Positions 37,907 to 46,036 of a stretch of DNA of 64,000 bases are shown piece by piece. The notes under the pieces are model-generated. The model ran no database searches and was not told where the DNA came from. It worked only from the letters and a program-made list of their open reading frames with translations. How positions within the stretch are numbered: the stretch's first letter is position 1; each line of letters begins with the position of its first letter. The DNA lies in NCBI RefSeq assembly GCF_001667035.1, contig NZ_LZIR01000035.1, positions 1-64,000 of the forward strand, read 5' to 3'. Origin of the DNA: Mycobacterium sp. 852002-51057_SCH5723018 (lineage in GTDB: Bacteria; Actinomycetota; Actinomycetes; Mycobacteriales; Mycobacteriaceae). A program made the translations under genes and the position numbers.

Positions 37907-39088
37907 GTGCAGACCACTTTTCCCCTGCACTCCCCCGACTTCTACGCGGGCGATCCGTACCCGGCCTACCGCGAGCTGCGCGCCACCTCGCCGGTGTGCT
38001 GGAACGACGTCACCAAGTTCTGGGCACTGCTGAAGTACGAAGACATCCGGTACGTGTCGAGCAACCCGGCGATGTTCTCGTCGACCCAGGGCGTCACCAT
38101 TCCCGACCCGGAGATGCCGAGCCCGGTACAGCCCGGCGGCCTCATCTTCACCGACCCGCCGCGGCACCGGCAGATGCGCAAGCTGATCAACTCCGGGTTC
38201 ACCCGGCGGCGAGTTGCCGTGCTGGAGCCGAAGATTCGCGAGATCGTGCGCGGCATCCTCGACGGCATAGAACCCGATTCCGTCCACGAGTTCGCCGAAG
38301 AGATCGCCGCACCGCTGCCCACCCGGATGATCGCCGAGCTCATCGGGGCCCCGCCCGACGATTGGGAGCAATTCCGGGCCTGGTCGGACGCGGCCACCGG
38401 GACCGCCGACCCGGAGATCGAACTCGACCCCATGGTGGCCATGGGCCAACTGTTCGAGTACTTCCGGAAGCTGATCGCGGCCAGGCGCGGCGACCCGCGC
38501 GACGACCTGCTGTCGGTTCTGGCCGGCGCGGAGATCGACGGGGTTCGGCTCACCGACGAGGACCTGCTCAACTTCGCTTTCCTGTTGTTGGTCGCCGGCA
38601 ATGAAACCACCCGTAACCTGATCGCGCTGGGCACATTGGCCCTGATCGCCCACCCCGTCCAGCGTCGCCTGCTGGTCGAGGACCGGTCGCTGATCCCGGG
38701 CGCCGTCGAAGAGATGTTGCGCTGGAACAGCCCGGTGGTGCACATGGCGCGCACCGCCACCGCCGACGTCGAGATACGCGGTCAGCTGATCGCCGAAGGC
38801 GACACGGTGGTGATGCTCTACGGGTCCGCCAACCGCGACGAGGACATCTTCGGCGCGGACTCCGAGGAGTTCAACGTGACCCGCCACCCGAATCCGCACA
38901 TCGCGTTCGGGTGCGGCGAACATTCCTGCGTCGGTGCGCAATTGGCGCGTCTGGAGGCCTCGGTGATGTTCGACGAGCTGCTGCGGCGCTTCCCCAGGCT
39001 GGAATTGGTGGGCGAGGTGGACCGGATGCGGGCCACGATGGTGCCCGGGGTGAAGCGGATGCCGGTCCGGCTGGGGACGGCCGGCTGA
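37907..39088 (+). CDS. Cytochrome P450 monooxygenase
   Basis: 393 residues. The I-helix LLLVAGNETTRNLIA, the ExxR in VEEMLRWNSP and the heme-binding loop AFGCGEHSCVGAQLAR with its Cys ligand are all intact, as is the FTDPPRHRQMRKLI region. GTG 37907 is set by a strong Shine-Dalgarno (GAGGGAGG, 6 bases upstream). It uses ferredoxin-supplied electrons to hydroxylate a substrate. At the head of an operon otherwise matching the igr cholesterol side-chain genes, it occupies the place of cyp125, the C26/C27 sterol hydroxylase, but I do not assign it to that family. Four bases separate it from the acyl-CoA dehydrogenase. Confidence 0.92.
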   Translation: MQTTFPLHSPDFYAGDPYPAYRELRATSPVCWNDVTKFWALLKYEDIRYVSSNPAMFSSTQGVTIPDPEMPSPVQPGGLIFTDPPRHRQMRKLINSGFTRRRVAVLEPKIREIVRGILDGIEPDSVHEFAEEIAAPLPTRMIAELIGAPPDDWEQFRAWSDAATGTADPEIELDPMVAMGQLFEYFRKLIAARRGDPRDDLLSVLAGAEIDGVRLTDEDLLNFAFLLLVAGNETTRNLIALGTLALIAHPVQRRLLVEDRSLIPGAVEEMLRWNSPVVHMARTATADVEIRGQLIAEGDTVVMLYGSANRDEDIFGADSEEFNVTRHPNPHIAFGCGEHSCVGAQLARLEASVMFDELLRRFPRLELVGEVDRMRATMVPGVKRMPVRLGTAG

Positions 39089-39091
39089 GCG

Positions 39092-40291
39092 ATGTACCTC
39101 GACTACACGCCCGAGCAACAGCGGCTGCGCGCCGAGATCCGCGCCGCGCTGGAAAAGGTGATGACGCCGCAGCGCAGCGCCGCGGTGAGCGAAGCCATCG
39201 AGGGCGGCCCGGCGGTCCGCGAATGCGCCCGCGCCCTGGGCGCCGCCAACCTGCTCGGCGTGGGCTGGCCCAAAGAGTATGGCGGGCACGGATTCTCGGC
39301 GATCGAGCAGTTCATCTTCTCCGAGGAGGCGCAGCGGGTCAGCGCGCCGATCCCGCTGGTGACGCTCAACACCGTCGGACCGACCCTCATGCAGTGCGGC
39401 ACCGACGAGCAGAAGCAGATGTTTCTGCCGGCGATTCTCGACGGCAGCGTGGAGTTCGCGATCGGATACTCCGAGCCCGAGGCGGGCAGCGACCTGGCAT
39501 CGCTGCGCACCACCGCGGTGCGCGATGGCGACTCGTACGTGATCAATGGCCAGAAGATGTTCACCAGCGGCGCCGCGTACGCCGATTACATCTGGTTGGC
39601 GGCTCGCACGGACCCGAATGTCAAGAAGCACAAGGGCATTTCGATCTTCATCGTGCCCACCTCGTCGCAGGGATTCTCCTGGCGGCCGCTGCACACCATG
39701 CCGGGCATCTCTACTTTCTACACGTTCTATGACAACGTCCGCGTCCCGGCGAGTGCCATCGTGGCCGGCGAAAACCAAGGGTGGCAACTGATCACCACGC
39801 AGTTGAACTTCGAGCGCGCGGCCCTTGGCAACCTGGGAGCGCTCGAGCCACTGTTCGAGAAGACCCTGCACTGGGCCACCACCACGGAGCTCGACGGCGG
39901 CCACGTCATCGACAAGCCCTGGGTGCGGCTTGCTTTGGCGAGGGTCGAAGCGCAGGTCGCCGCCTACAAACTCGTCAACATGCGGGTCAACGCGGCCATG
40001 ACCAAAGGCGAGCTCAGCATGGGCGAGGCGTCGGCGGCCAAGGTCTTCGGCACCGAGCTGACCCAGCAGGTCGCCCGCCAGCTGCTGGAAGTGCTCGCCC
40101 ACAACGGGTCACGCTCCGGCTCCGACGCGCCGCTGCGCGGGGCCCTGGAATCCGCGTACCGGCTCGCCGTCATCAACACGTTCGGCGGCGGCGCCAACGA
40201 GATTCAGCGTGACATCATCGCCATGGCCGGGTTGGGGATGCCGAGGGCACCCCGCGACCTTCGAGCCCAGACGACAGGAGGATCAGGCTAA
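39092..40291 (+). CDS. Acyl-CoA dehydrogenase, FadE29/FadE26-like subunit
   Basis: 399 residues. LLGVGWPKEYGGHGFSAIEQ, FAIGYSEPEAGSDLASLRTT, VINGQKMFTSGAAYADY and the FGGGANEIQRDIIA C-terminus are the hallmarks of the alpha-type chain of heteromeric (alpha2beta2) acyl-CoA dehydrogenases that act on steroid side chains, closest in my recall to Rv3543c (FadE29). Those enzymes need a second, short FadE chain, which is supplied by the gene at 41247. Binds FAD and desaturates a CoA thioester. Four bases after the P450 and followed by GTG one base past its stop, so tightly coupled. Confidence 0.92.
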   Translation: MYLDYTPEQQRLRAEIRAALEKVMTPQRSAAVSEAIEGGPAVRECARALGAANLLGVGWPKEYGGHGFSAIEQFIFSEEAQRVSAPIPLVTLNTVGPTLMQCGTDEQKQMFLPAILDGSVEFAIGYSEPEAGSDLASLRTTAVRDGDSYVINGQKMFTSGAAYADYIWLAARTDPNVKKHKGISIFIVPTSSQGFSWRPLHTMPGISTFYTFYDNVRVPASAIVAGENQGWQLITTQLNFERAALGNLGALEPLFEKTLHWATTTELDGGHVIDKPWVRLALARVEAQVAAYKLVNMRVNAAMTKGELSMGEASAAKVFGTELTQQVARQLLEVLAHNGSRSGSDAPLRGALESAYRLAVINTFGGGANEIQRDIIAMAGLGMPRAPRDLRAQTTGGSG

Positions 40292-40840
40292 GTGACCGAT
40301 CAAGAATCCGACGTGCACGTCAAGCTGCGTGCGCTCGTCGGCCAGCCGACCGGCGGGACCGGAAAGCCCTCGGTGGCACCGGATCCGGTCAACCAACCGA
40401 TGATCCGGCACTGGGCCCACGCGCTCGACGACATGAACCCCAGCTACCTCGATCCGGAGTTCGCCGCGTCGTCGCGGTTCGGCGGCATCGTGTCGCCGCC
40501 GGTCATGCTGCAAACCTGGACGATGCCGTCGCCGAAGCTGGAGGGCATCGGGGACCGGGGCGGGGCCCCCGTCGAGATCACGACAAATCCGACGGCGTTC
40601 CTCGACGAAGCCGGGTACACCAGCACGGTGGCGACCAACTCGGAGTTCGAGATCGAGCGCTATCCCCGGCTGGGCGATGTCATCAGCGCGACGGCGGTAT
40701 ACGAATCGGTCTCCGACGAGAAGAAGACGGCGCTGGGGACCGGCTTCTTTCTGACCTGGTTGACGACCTACACCGACCAGAACGGCGAGGTGCTGGGGCG
40801 ACAACGATTCCGCGTGTTGCGATTCAGGCCGCAAAGCTGA
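40292..40840 (+). CDS. MaoC-like hydratase subunit (ChsH2 N-terminal half)
   Basis: 182 residues. DPVNQPMIRHWAHALDDMNP followed by RFGGIVSPPVMLQTWTM, DEAGYTSTVATNSEFEIER and TALGTGFFLTWLTTYT matches closely the first half of ChsH2 (Rv3542c), the large subunit of the 2-enoyl-CoA hydratase in the last cycle of sterol side-chain removal. In M. tuberculosis the second half of that protein is a DUF35 domain; here it is a separate gene overlapping by one base (TGATG). GTG 40292 follows an AGGAGG at good spacing. It should pair with the ChsH1-like protein at 42363 to make one active site. Confidence 0.88.
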   Translation: MTDQESDVHVKLRALVGQPTGGTGKPSVAPDPVNQPMIRHWAHALDDMNPSYLDPEFAASSRFGGIVSPPVMLQTWTMPSPKLEGIGDRGGAPVEITTNPTAFLDEAGYTSTVATNSEFEIERYPRLGDVISATAVYESVSDEKKTALGTGFFLTWLTTYTDQNGEVLGRQRFRVLRFRPQS

Positions 40841-41238
40841 TGGCACCCCGCCTGGCACCGGCGATCAGCCCGGACACCGACTTCTTCTGGAACGGCCTGC
40901 GCGAGCAGAGGCTGCTGATCCAGCGCTGCAGCGGATGCGGGGCCCTTCGCCACCCGCCCCGCCCCATGTGTCCCGAATGCCGTTCCTTGGAGTGGGAGGC
41001 GATCGAATCGTCGGGCCGCGGCAGCGTGTACAGCTACGTGATGCCGCACGAACCCAAATTCCCCTTCTTCGAGTATCCGTACATCGTCGCGCTGGTGCAG
41101 CTAGAAGAGGGGGTGCGGCTGGTTTCCAACCTGTGTGGCATCGACCCCGCGGACGTCACGGTCGGAATGCCGGTCGAGGTGTACTACCAGAGTTTCGATA
41201 ACGACCTTGTGCTGCACCAGTTCCGGCCTCGCGGATAG
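40840..41238 (+). CDS. DUF35 / OB-fold zinc-ribbon protein (ChsH2 C-terminal half)
   Basis: 132 residues. An N-terminal helix (ISPDTDFFWNGLREQRLLIQ) leads to an intact zinc ribbon, CSGCGALRHPPRPMCPEC (two CxxC pairs), then an OB fold (GSVYSYVMPHEP, YIVALVQLEEGVRLVSNL, GMPVEVYYQSF). This is the DUF35 scaffold that docks a thiolase-like aldolase (Ltp2) to the hydratase and channels the product. In the M. tuberculosis fusion the ribbon cysteines are, as I recall, lost; here they are kept. The ATG overlaps the previous stop by one base. Confidence 0.9.
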   Translation: MAPRLAPAISPDTDFFWNGLREQRLLIQRCSGCGALRHPPRPMCPECRSLEWEAIESSGRGSVYSYVMPHEPKFPFFEYPYIVALVQLEEGVRLVSNLCGIDPADVTVGMPVEVYYQSFDNDLVLHQFRPRG

Positions 41239-41246
41239 GTGAGGCA

Positions 41247-42350
41247 ATGGATTTCACGTTCACCGAAGAGCAAGAGACGATCGCGAAACTCGCCCGGGAA
41301 ATCTTCGAGCGCCGGGCCACGCCCGAGCGGTTGACCGAACTGGAGGCCGGTGAGACCCGCCACGACGCCGCGCTCTGGAAGGAGCTCGCGAGCGTTGACC
41401 TGTTGGGCACCGCGTTGCCGGAATCGCTCGGCGGTAACGGCGGCGGCTTCGTGGAGCTCGGGGTGCTGCTGGCCGAGGTGGGCTGGAGCGTCGCCCCGGT
41501 GCCGGCCTACGCGACGCTGGTGCTGGGCGCCGACCCGATCGCCCGGCATGGGACTCCGGAGCAGCAGCGACGTTTCCTGCCCGACGTCGTCTCGGGAACC
41601 CGCATCCTGAGCGCGGGCCTGCAAGAGCCAGGCCGCTCGGATCCGACGACTCCCGCCACCACCGCTCGGCGCGACGGCCCCAATTGGCGGCTGGACGGTG
41701 CCAAAGAGCTGGTGCCGGCCGCCCAGATCGCGGACACCATCCTGGTTCCGGCTCGTACCGGTGACGGCGACGTCGGTGTGTTCCTGCTGGCGACGGACGC
41801 CCGCGGCGTCGAGATCCGACCGGTCGCCACCACCCACCGCGAACCGCATGCCGACGTATTCCTGGACGGCGCAATCGTTTCCGCTGAGGACCGACTGCCC
41901 GGCGACGGCGAGGAGCTGATCGCTTCGCTCTATGCGCGCGCGCTCGTCGGGCTGTGCGCGGTCCAACTCGGCGTGTCCGAGCGGGCGTTGCGGATCGCGG
42001 CCGGCTACACCAGCGGGCGTGAGCAGTTCGGGCGCCCGATCGGCAGCTTCCAGGCGGTGCAGCAGCGGATGGCCGACGCCTTCATCGACGTCGAGGCGAT
42101 CCGGTGGACCACCTGGCACGCGGCCTGGCTCGTCGCCCAGGGCCGGCCGGCCGACCGCGCCGCCCGCATCGCGAAGTTCTGGGCCGCCGAGGCCGGTGCC
42201 CGCGTCGCCGCCACCACCCAACAGGTCCACGGCGGCATCGGGATAGACGTCACCTATCCGCTGCACCGCTACTTCCTGTGGGCCAAACACATCGAGCTGA
42301 CCCTCGGTCCCGCCTCGGCGCAGCTGGCCGGTATCGGCAGCACCTATTAA
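41247..42350 (+). CDS. Acyl-CoA dehydrogenase, FadE28/FadE27-like subunit
   Basis: 367 residues, shorter than a self-sufficient acyl-CoA dehydrogenase. MDFTFTEEQETIAK, TALPESLGGNGGGFVELGVL, GREQFGRPIGSFQAVQQRMAD and QQVHGGIGIDVTYPLHRYF fit the beta-type chain of alpha2beta2 steroid acyl-CoA dehydrogenases (Rv3544c FadE28 or Rv3505 FadE27). The central segment normally carrying the substrate-binding SEP motif is degraded (GLQEPGRSDPTTPA). Partner is the chain at 39092. In the igr operon the two fadE genes are adjacent; here three kilobases of operon order differ, with the split chsH2 genes between them. Confidence 0.9.
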   Translation: MDFTFTEEQETIAKLAREIFERRATPERLTELEAGETRHDAALWKELASVDLLGTALPESLGGNGGGFVELGVLLAEVGWSVAPVPAYATLVLGADPIARHGTPEQQRRFLPDVVSGTRILSAGLQEPGRSDPTTPATTARRDGPNWRLDGAKELVPAAQIADTILVPARTGDGDVGVFLLATDARGVEIRPVATTHREPHADVFLDGAIVSAEDRLPGDGEELIASLYARALVGLCAVQLGVSERALRIAAGYTSGREQFGRPIGSFQAVQQRMADAFIDVEAIRWTTWHAAWLVAQGRPADRAARIAKFWAAEAGARVAATTQQVHGGIGIDVTYPLHRYFLWAKHIELTLGPASAQLAGIGSTY

Positions 42351-42362
42351 GGAAGGAAACCG

Positions 42363-42839
42363 ATGACGACCGCAAAAAGCCGCACCACCCTGAAGTGGAC
42401 CGACATCAACATCGGCGACGAGGTTGCCCCGCTCGAAATCCCGGTCACCACGACGATGATCGTCGCCGGGGCCATCGCGTCGCGCGACTTCATGCCGGTG
42501 CACCACGACCGCGACTACGCCAACAAGCAGGGTTCGCCCAACTTGTTCATGAACATCTTGACCACCAACGGGTATTGCGTGCGCTTCCTCACCGATTGGG
42601 CAGGACCCGAGGCGATGGTGAAAAACCTGTCGATTCGCCTCGGCGTGCCGTGCTTCCCCGACGACCCACTGCGCTTCACCGGCGGCGTGACCGGCAAAAC
42701 TAGGAGCCCAGCAGGGCATCCGGCGGCTGAGAACTTCATCGAAGTGACGTTCAAGGGCTCCAACAGCCTTGGCGATCACGTCTCGGGCACCGCGGTGCTC
42801 AGCCTGCTCGACGGGTCGTTCAAAAGGGACGAAGCATGA
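42363..42839 (+). CDS. MaoC-like hydratase subunit, ChsH1-like
   Basis: 158 residues. The hydratase-2 motif is visible in IASRDFMPVHHDRDYANKQG (Asp and His), followed by FLTDWAGPEAMVKNLSIRLG and GSNSLGDHVSGTAVLSL. These are close to ChsH1 (Rv3541c), the small catalytic subunit that hydrates the C3 side-chain enoyl-CoA of sterol degradation. It is ~29 residues longer, partly from a TRSPAGHPAAENFIE insert. Strong Shine-Dalgarno (AAGGAAGG) before ATG 42363. It overlaps the next gene by 4 bp. Confidence 0.9.
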   Translation: MTTAKSRTTLKWTDINIGDEVAPLEIPVTTTMIVAGAIASRDFMPVHHDRDYANKQGSPNLFMNILTTNGYCVRFLTDWAGPEAMVKNLSIRLGVPCFPDDPLRFTGGVTGKTRSPAGHPAAENFIEVTFKGSNSLGDHVSGTAVLSLLDGSFKRDEA

Positions 42840-44005
42840 GTAGTTCGCTGCCCGGCAGCTGCGCCATCGCCGGGATCGGTCAGACCGAGTTCTCCAAGGA
42901 GTCGGGGCGCAGCGAGCTCCAATTGGCTTGCGAGGCAGTCAGCGCCGCGCTCGACGACGCGGGCCTGCTGCCCGGTGACGTCGACGGGATGGTCACCTTC
43001 ACCATGGACTCCAGCGACGAGATTGACATCGCCCGGAACGTGGGAATCGGGGACCTGAGCTTTTTCAGCCGCGTACATCACGGCGGCGGAGCGGCGGCGG
43101 GCACCGTGGTTCATGCGGCGATGGCGGTCGCGACCGGCGTCGCCGACGTCGTGGTGTGCTACCGCGCGTTCAACGAGCGGTCCGGCATGCGCTTCGGGGG
43201 CAGCGGCCGCACCAGCGCCGAGACTCCGCTGTTCATGGCGCATTACGCGCCGTTCGGATTGCTCACTCCCGCGGCGTGGGTCGCTTTGCACGCCCAGCGA
43301 TACATGTCGACCTACGGGGTGACCAACGAGGACTTCGGCCGCATCGCCGTCGTCGACCGCGCGCACGCGGCGCGCAATCCCGACGCCTGGTTCTACCAGC
43401 GACCGATCACCCTTGAGGATCATCAGAACTCCCGGTGGATCGTCGAACCCGTGCTGCGGCTGCTGGATTGCTGTCAGGAGAGCGACGGGGGCGTCGCGCT
43501 GGTGGTGACCAGCGCCGAACGCGCTCGCGACCTGCGCCAGCCACCGGCCGTCATCGCCGCGGCCGCGCAGGGCGCCGCCGCGAACGGTGAGATGATGACC
43601 AGCTACTACCGCGAGGACATCACGGGGCTGCCCGAAATGGGGGTGGTCGCCGAACGGCTCTGGCGCGATTCGGGACTCAAGCCGCAAGACATCCAAACCG
43701 CTTTCATCTACGACCATTTCACGCCGTTCGTCTTCACGCAGCTCGAGGAGCTCGGCTTCTGCGGGCGCGGCGAAGCCAACGACTTCGCCACCATCGAGCG
43801 GCTGTCGCTCGGCGGGGAGCTGCCGATCAACACCAACGGCGGCCTGCTCGGCGAGGCATACATCCACGGCATGAACGGCATCACCGAGGGCGTGCGGCAG
43901 GTGCGCGGCACGTCGTACAACCAGGTCGACAACGTCGAGCACGTCCTGGTGACGTCGGGAACCGGCGTGCCGACGAGCGGCCTGATCCTCTCGCCGGCCG
44001 ACTGA
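42836..44005 (+). CDS. Thiolase-fold retro-aldolase, Ltp2-like
   Basis: 389 residues of SCP-x/lipid-transfer thiolase fold. IAGIGQTEFSKESGRSELQL, VTFTMDSSDEIDIARNVGIG, CYRAFNERSGMRFG, ITLEDHQNSRWIVEPVLRL, IYDHFTPFVFTQLEELGFCG and NTNGGLLGEAYIHGMNGI track Ltp2 (Rv3540c) along its full length. Ltp2 cleaves the hydrated side-chain CoA ester to a 17-keto steroid plus propionyl-CoA and works only when bound to a DUF35 partner, here the gene at 40840. Its presence strongly fixes the operon as a carbon-carbon cleaving side-chain cycle rather than a plain beta-oxidation set. Confidence 0.92.
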   Translation: MSSSLPGSCAIAGIGQTEFSKESGRSELQLACEAVSAALDDAGLLPGDVDGMVTFTMDSSDEIDIARNVGIGDLSFFSRVHHGGGAAAGTVVHAAMAVATGVADVVVCYRAFNERSGMRFGGSGRTSAETPLFMAHYAPFGLLTPAAWVALHAQRYMSTYGVTNEDFGRIAVVDRAHAARNPDAWFYQRPITLEDHQNSRWIVEPVLRLLDCCQESDGGVALVVTSAERARDLRQPPAVIAAAAQGAAANGEMMTSYYREDITGLPEMGVVAERLWRDSGLKPQDIQTAFIYDHFTPFVFTQLEELGFCGRGEANDFATIERLSLGGELPINTNGGLLGEAYIHGMNGITEGVRQVRGTSYNQVDNVEHVLVTSGTGVPTSGLILSPAD

Positions 44006-44017
44006 GGGAGGAACACC

Positions 44018-45088
44018 ATGCCCAAGCTCGCGCTGCTCACCGCCGCAGGGGGTCCGCTCGAGCTGGCCGAATTCCCCCTCACCACACCGGTTCCGGGAAC
44101 GGCGGCCCTCAAACTGCGGATGGCCGGGATCTGCGGATCCGACCTGCATATCTTCCGCGGCGAGTTACCCCTTCCTTGCCCTTTCGCCATGGGTCACGAA
44201 ATGGTCGGCGAGATAGCCGAACTCGGCGAAGGGCTGACCACCGACGCGACCGGCAAGCCGCTGGCGATCGGCGACCGCGTGGTCACGCCATACTTCTGGA
44301 CCTGCGGACGGTGTCGCGCATGCGCGAGGGGCCGGTCCCACGCCTGCCAGAACCTGATGGCCGGCGAATACCGCACCCACGATCAAGCCCCCCATTTCGT
44401 CGCCGCGCACGGCGAGTACTACTACACCAGCAGGCGGCAGCCGTTGTACAAGGTGCCCGAGGACCTCGCCGACGAAGCCGTCGCGCCGCTCAATTGTGCG
44501 CTCGCCCAGGTATTGTTCGCGCTGCGCGACGTGCGGCTGGGCGACACCATCGTCATCCAGGGCGCAGGCGGGCTCGGCATCAACGCCGCAGCCGTGGCGC
44601 GCTCCGCGGGCGCGGCGGCGGTCATCGCGATCGACAAGATCGCCGGACGGCTCGATGTCGCATCGGATTTCGGTGCGACACATTGCATCGACGCGAGCGC
44701 GATCTCAATCTACGAGGTGACCGAGCAGGTCCGTGAACACACCGACGGCGTCGGGGCCGACTGGGTGCTCGAGGTCGTCGGGGTACCGGGAGTCATTCCC
44801 GACGGGGTCGGCTTTCTCAACAATGGCGGCACGCTGCTGGAGGTGGGCAACATCGGGATGGGGCGCACCTTTGAGCTCGACCCGAGCTCACTGGTCTACG
44901 GCAACAAGTCGGTGCGCGGCGTCATGCTTTACGCTCCGGTCACGCTCGCCATCGGCTTGACCTTCTTGCACCACACCGATTTTCCGTTCGGCCGGCTGAT
45001 GCCCAAGCCGTTCCACCTAGCCGACGTCAACGCCGCGTTCGCTTCCGCCGATGCCGGGCTGGTGCCCCGGGGGGCCCTGGTTCCGTGA
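44018..45088 (+). CDS. Zinc-dependent medium-chain alcohol dehydrogenase
   Basis: 356 residues. Catalytic zinc ligands lie in AGICGSDLHIF (Cys) and MGHEMVGE (His-Glu); the structural zinc site is CGRCRACARGRSHAC (four Cys). The nucleotide loop GAGGLGINAAAVARSAG and the VIAIDKIAGR acidic residue point to NAD(H). It would oxidise an alcohol to aldehyde or ketone, fitting between the P450 (alcohol) and the divergent aldehyde dehydrogenase (acid). Shine-Dalgarno GGGAGGA precedes ATG 44018. Its stop overlaps the TetR start (GTGA). Confidence 0.9.
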   Translation: MPKLALLTAAGGPLELAEFPLTTPVPGTAALKLRMAGICGSDLHIFRGELPLPCPFAMGHEMVGEIAELGEGLTTDATGKPLAIGDRVVTPYFWTCGRCRACARGRSHACQNLMAGEYRTHDQAPHFVAAHGEYYYTSRRQPLYKVPEDLADEAVAPLNCALAQVLFALRDVRLGDTIVIQGAGGLGINAAAVARSAGAAAVIAIDKIAGRLDVASDFGATHCIDASAISIYEVTEQVREHTDGVGADWVLEVVGVPGVIPDGVGFLNNGGTLLEVGNIGMGRTFELDPSSLVYGNKSVRGVMLYAPVTLAIGLTFLHHTDFPFGRLMPKPFHLADVNAAFASADAGLVPRGALVP

Positions 45089-45702
45089 TGAGTGAAGCCT
45101 CCGCGTGGACCCAGGCGACCGACACTCGCGAACTGATCGTGGAGTCCGCGTATGTCTGTTTCCGAAGGCAGGGACTCCAGAAGGCGACGATCGTCGACAT
45201 CGCCAGGACTGCCGGCGTTTCACGCAGCACCGTCTACGAGTACTTCAGCGACAAGGCCGCCATCGTCGAAGCGTGCGCCGAGCACGCCTCCGAGCGGTTC
45301 TATCGCGATATGTCCAAGGCGATGGACCAGGGCAGCTCGCTCGAAGACAAGCTGAGCCGCGCGGCGGTGTTCGTGACCCAGGCACGCCGGTTCATCGCCT
45401 CGGAGAAGTACTTCGACGAAGACGCGATCAGCCTGCTGCTGACCAAGGACGCGGCCGTGTTGCTGCGCGAGTGCGTCGAGTTCTTCGCGCCCTATCTGTC
45501 CGCCGCCCGGCTGACTGGCGAGGTCCGCAAGGACCTCGACATAGAAGCCGCCGGGGAATGGTTCGCGCGCATACTCTTCTCGCTGTTCAGCACCCCGTCC
45601 TCGACGCTGGACATGGACGACCCCGAAGTGGCAGCCGAATTCGTGCGCGCGCACGTGGTGCGCGGATTCGCCGGCGATCGCCCGCGGCCGCGGCGGGCCT
45701 GA
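45085..45702 (+). CDS. TetR-family regulator closing the igr-like operon
   Basis: 205 residues. The helix-turn-helix spans ~15-60 (ELIVESAYVCFRRQGLQKAT, then GVSRSTVYEYFSDKAAIVEA); the rest is an all-helical ligand domain with two Phe-rich stretches (FFAPYLSAARL and ARILFSLFSTP). Translationally coupled to the alcohol dehydrogenase, so it probably represses its own operon and responds to a pathway CoA ester or acid. It does not look like KstR or KstR2 in text, which agrees with no KstR-like site in the divergent promoter region. Confidence 0.88.
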   Translation: MMSEASAWTQATDTRELIVESAYVCFRRQGLQKATIVDIARTAGVSRSTVYEYFSDKAAIVEACAEHASERFYRDMSKAMDQGSSLEDKLSRAAVFVTQARRFIASEKYFDEDAISLLLTKDAAVLLRECVEFFAPYLSAARLTGEVRKDLDIEAAGEWFARILFSLFSTPSSTLDMDDPEVAAEFVRAHVVRGFAGDRPRPRRA

Positions 45703-45719
45703 GCGCCGCTAGCCGGCGC
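45703..45719. terminator. Short hairpin between convergent genes
   Basis: GCGCCG (45703-45708) pairs with CGGCGC (45714-45719) over a 5-base loop, directly between the TetR stop and the stop of the convergent small secreted-protein gene. No U-tract follows. A weak candidate for a bidirectional terminator. Confidence 0.35.
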
Positions 45720-45927
45720 CTGGCACGGGTATCGGGAACTCCGGGGCCGGATACCACGGCTGGGGGGCGGGCGGCTCCGACGGTGTCGGCGGCGGACTCC
45801 AGGGTTGACCAGGCGGTGGTGGCGCTGGTGGCGGGTCGGCATGTGCCACGCCGACGCCGATACCGAGTCCGCCCAAACCCACCGCACCGGCGAGAGCGGA
45901 TCCGGCCAACAGCTGCTTGATGCGCAC
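45709..45927 (-). CDS. Small secreted proline-rich protein
   Basis: 72 residues with a GTG start. A Lys/Arg N-terminus, hydrophobic core (LLAGSALAGAVGLGGLGIGV) and AHADPP cleavage site form a clear Sec signal. The mature part of ~40 residues is almost all Pro, Trp, Ser and Glu (PPPPGQPWSPPPTPSEPPAP) without Cys. Similar tiny Pro-rich exported proteins are common in mycobacteria but have no known role. Convergent with the igr-like operon and ~110 bp from the end of the proline dehydrogenase gene. Confidence 0.65.
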   Translation of the reverse strand: MRIKQLLAGSALAGAVGLGGLGIGVGVAHADPPPAPPPPGQPWSPPPTPSEPPAPQPWYPAPEFPIPVPGAG

Positions 45928-46036
45928 GTTGCGAATCTACATTCGAGTATGCGTGGTGGGCGTTGAGTGCGCAGCCAGGGCGGCGTTCGCGCGATTTCTT
46001 CACCGTGAGTTCACGCTCGAGTCCGTAAGCGCACAC

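Noticed and set aside
37832..40102. 756-codon minus-strand frame across the P450 and fadE genes
   Set aside because: Shadow of high-GC third positions; no start signal, no family text, and both genes on the plus strand have complete motifs.
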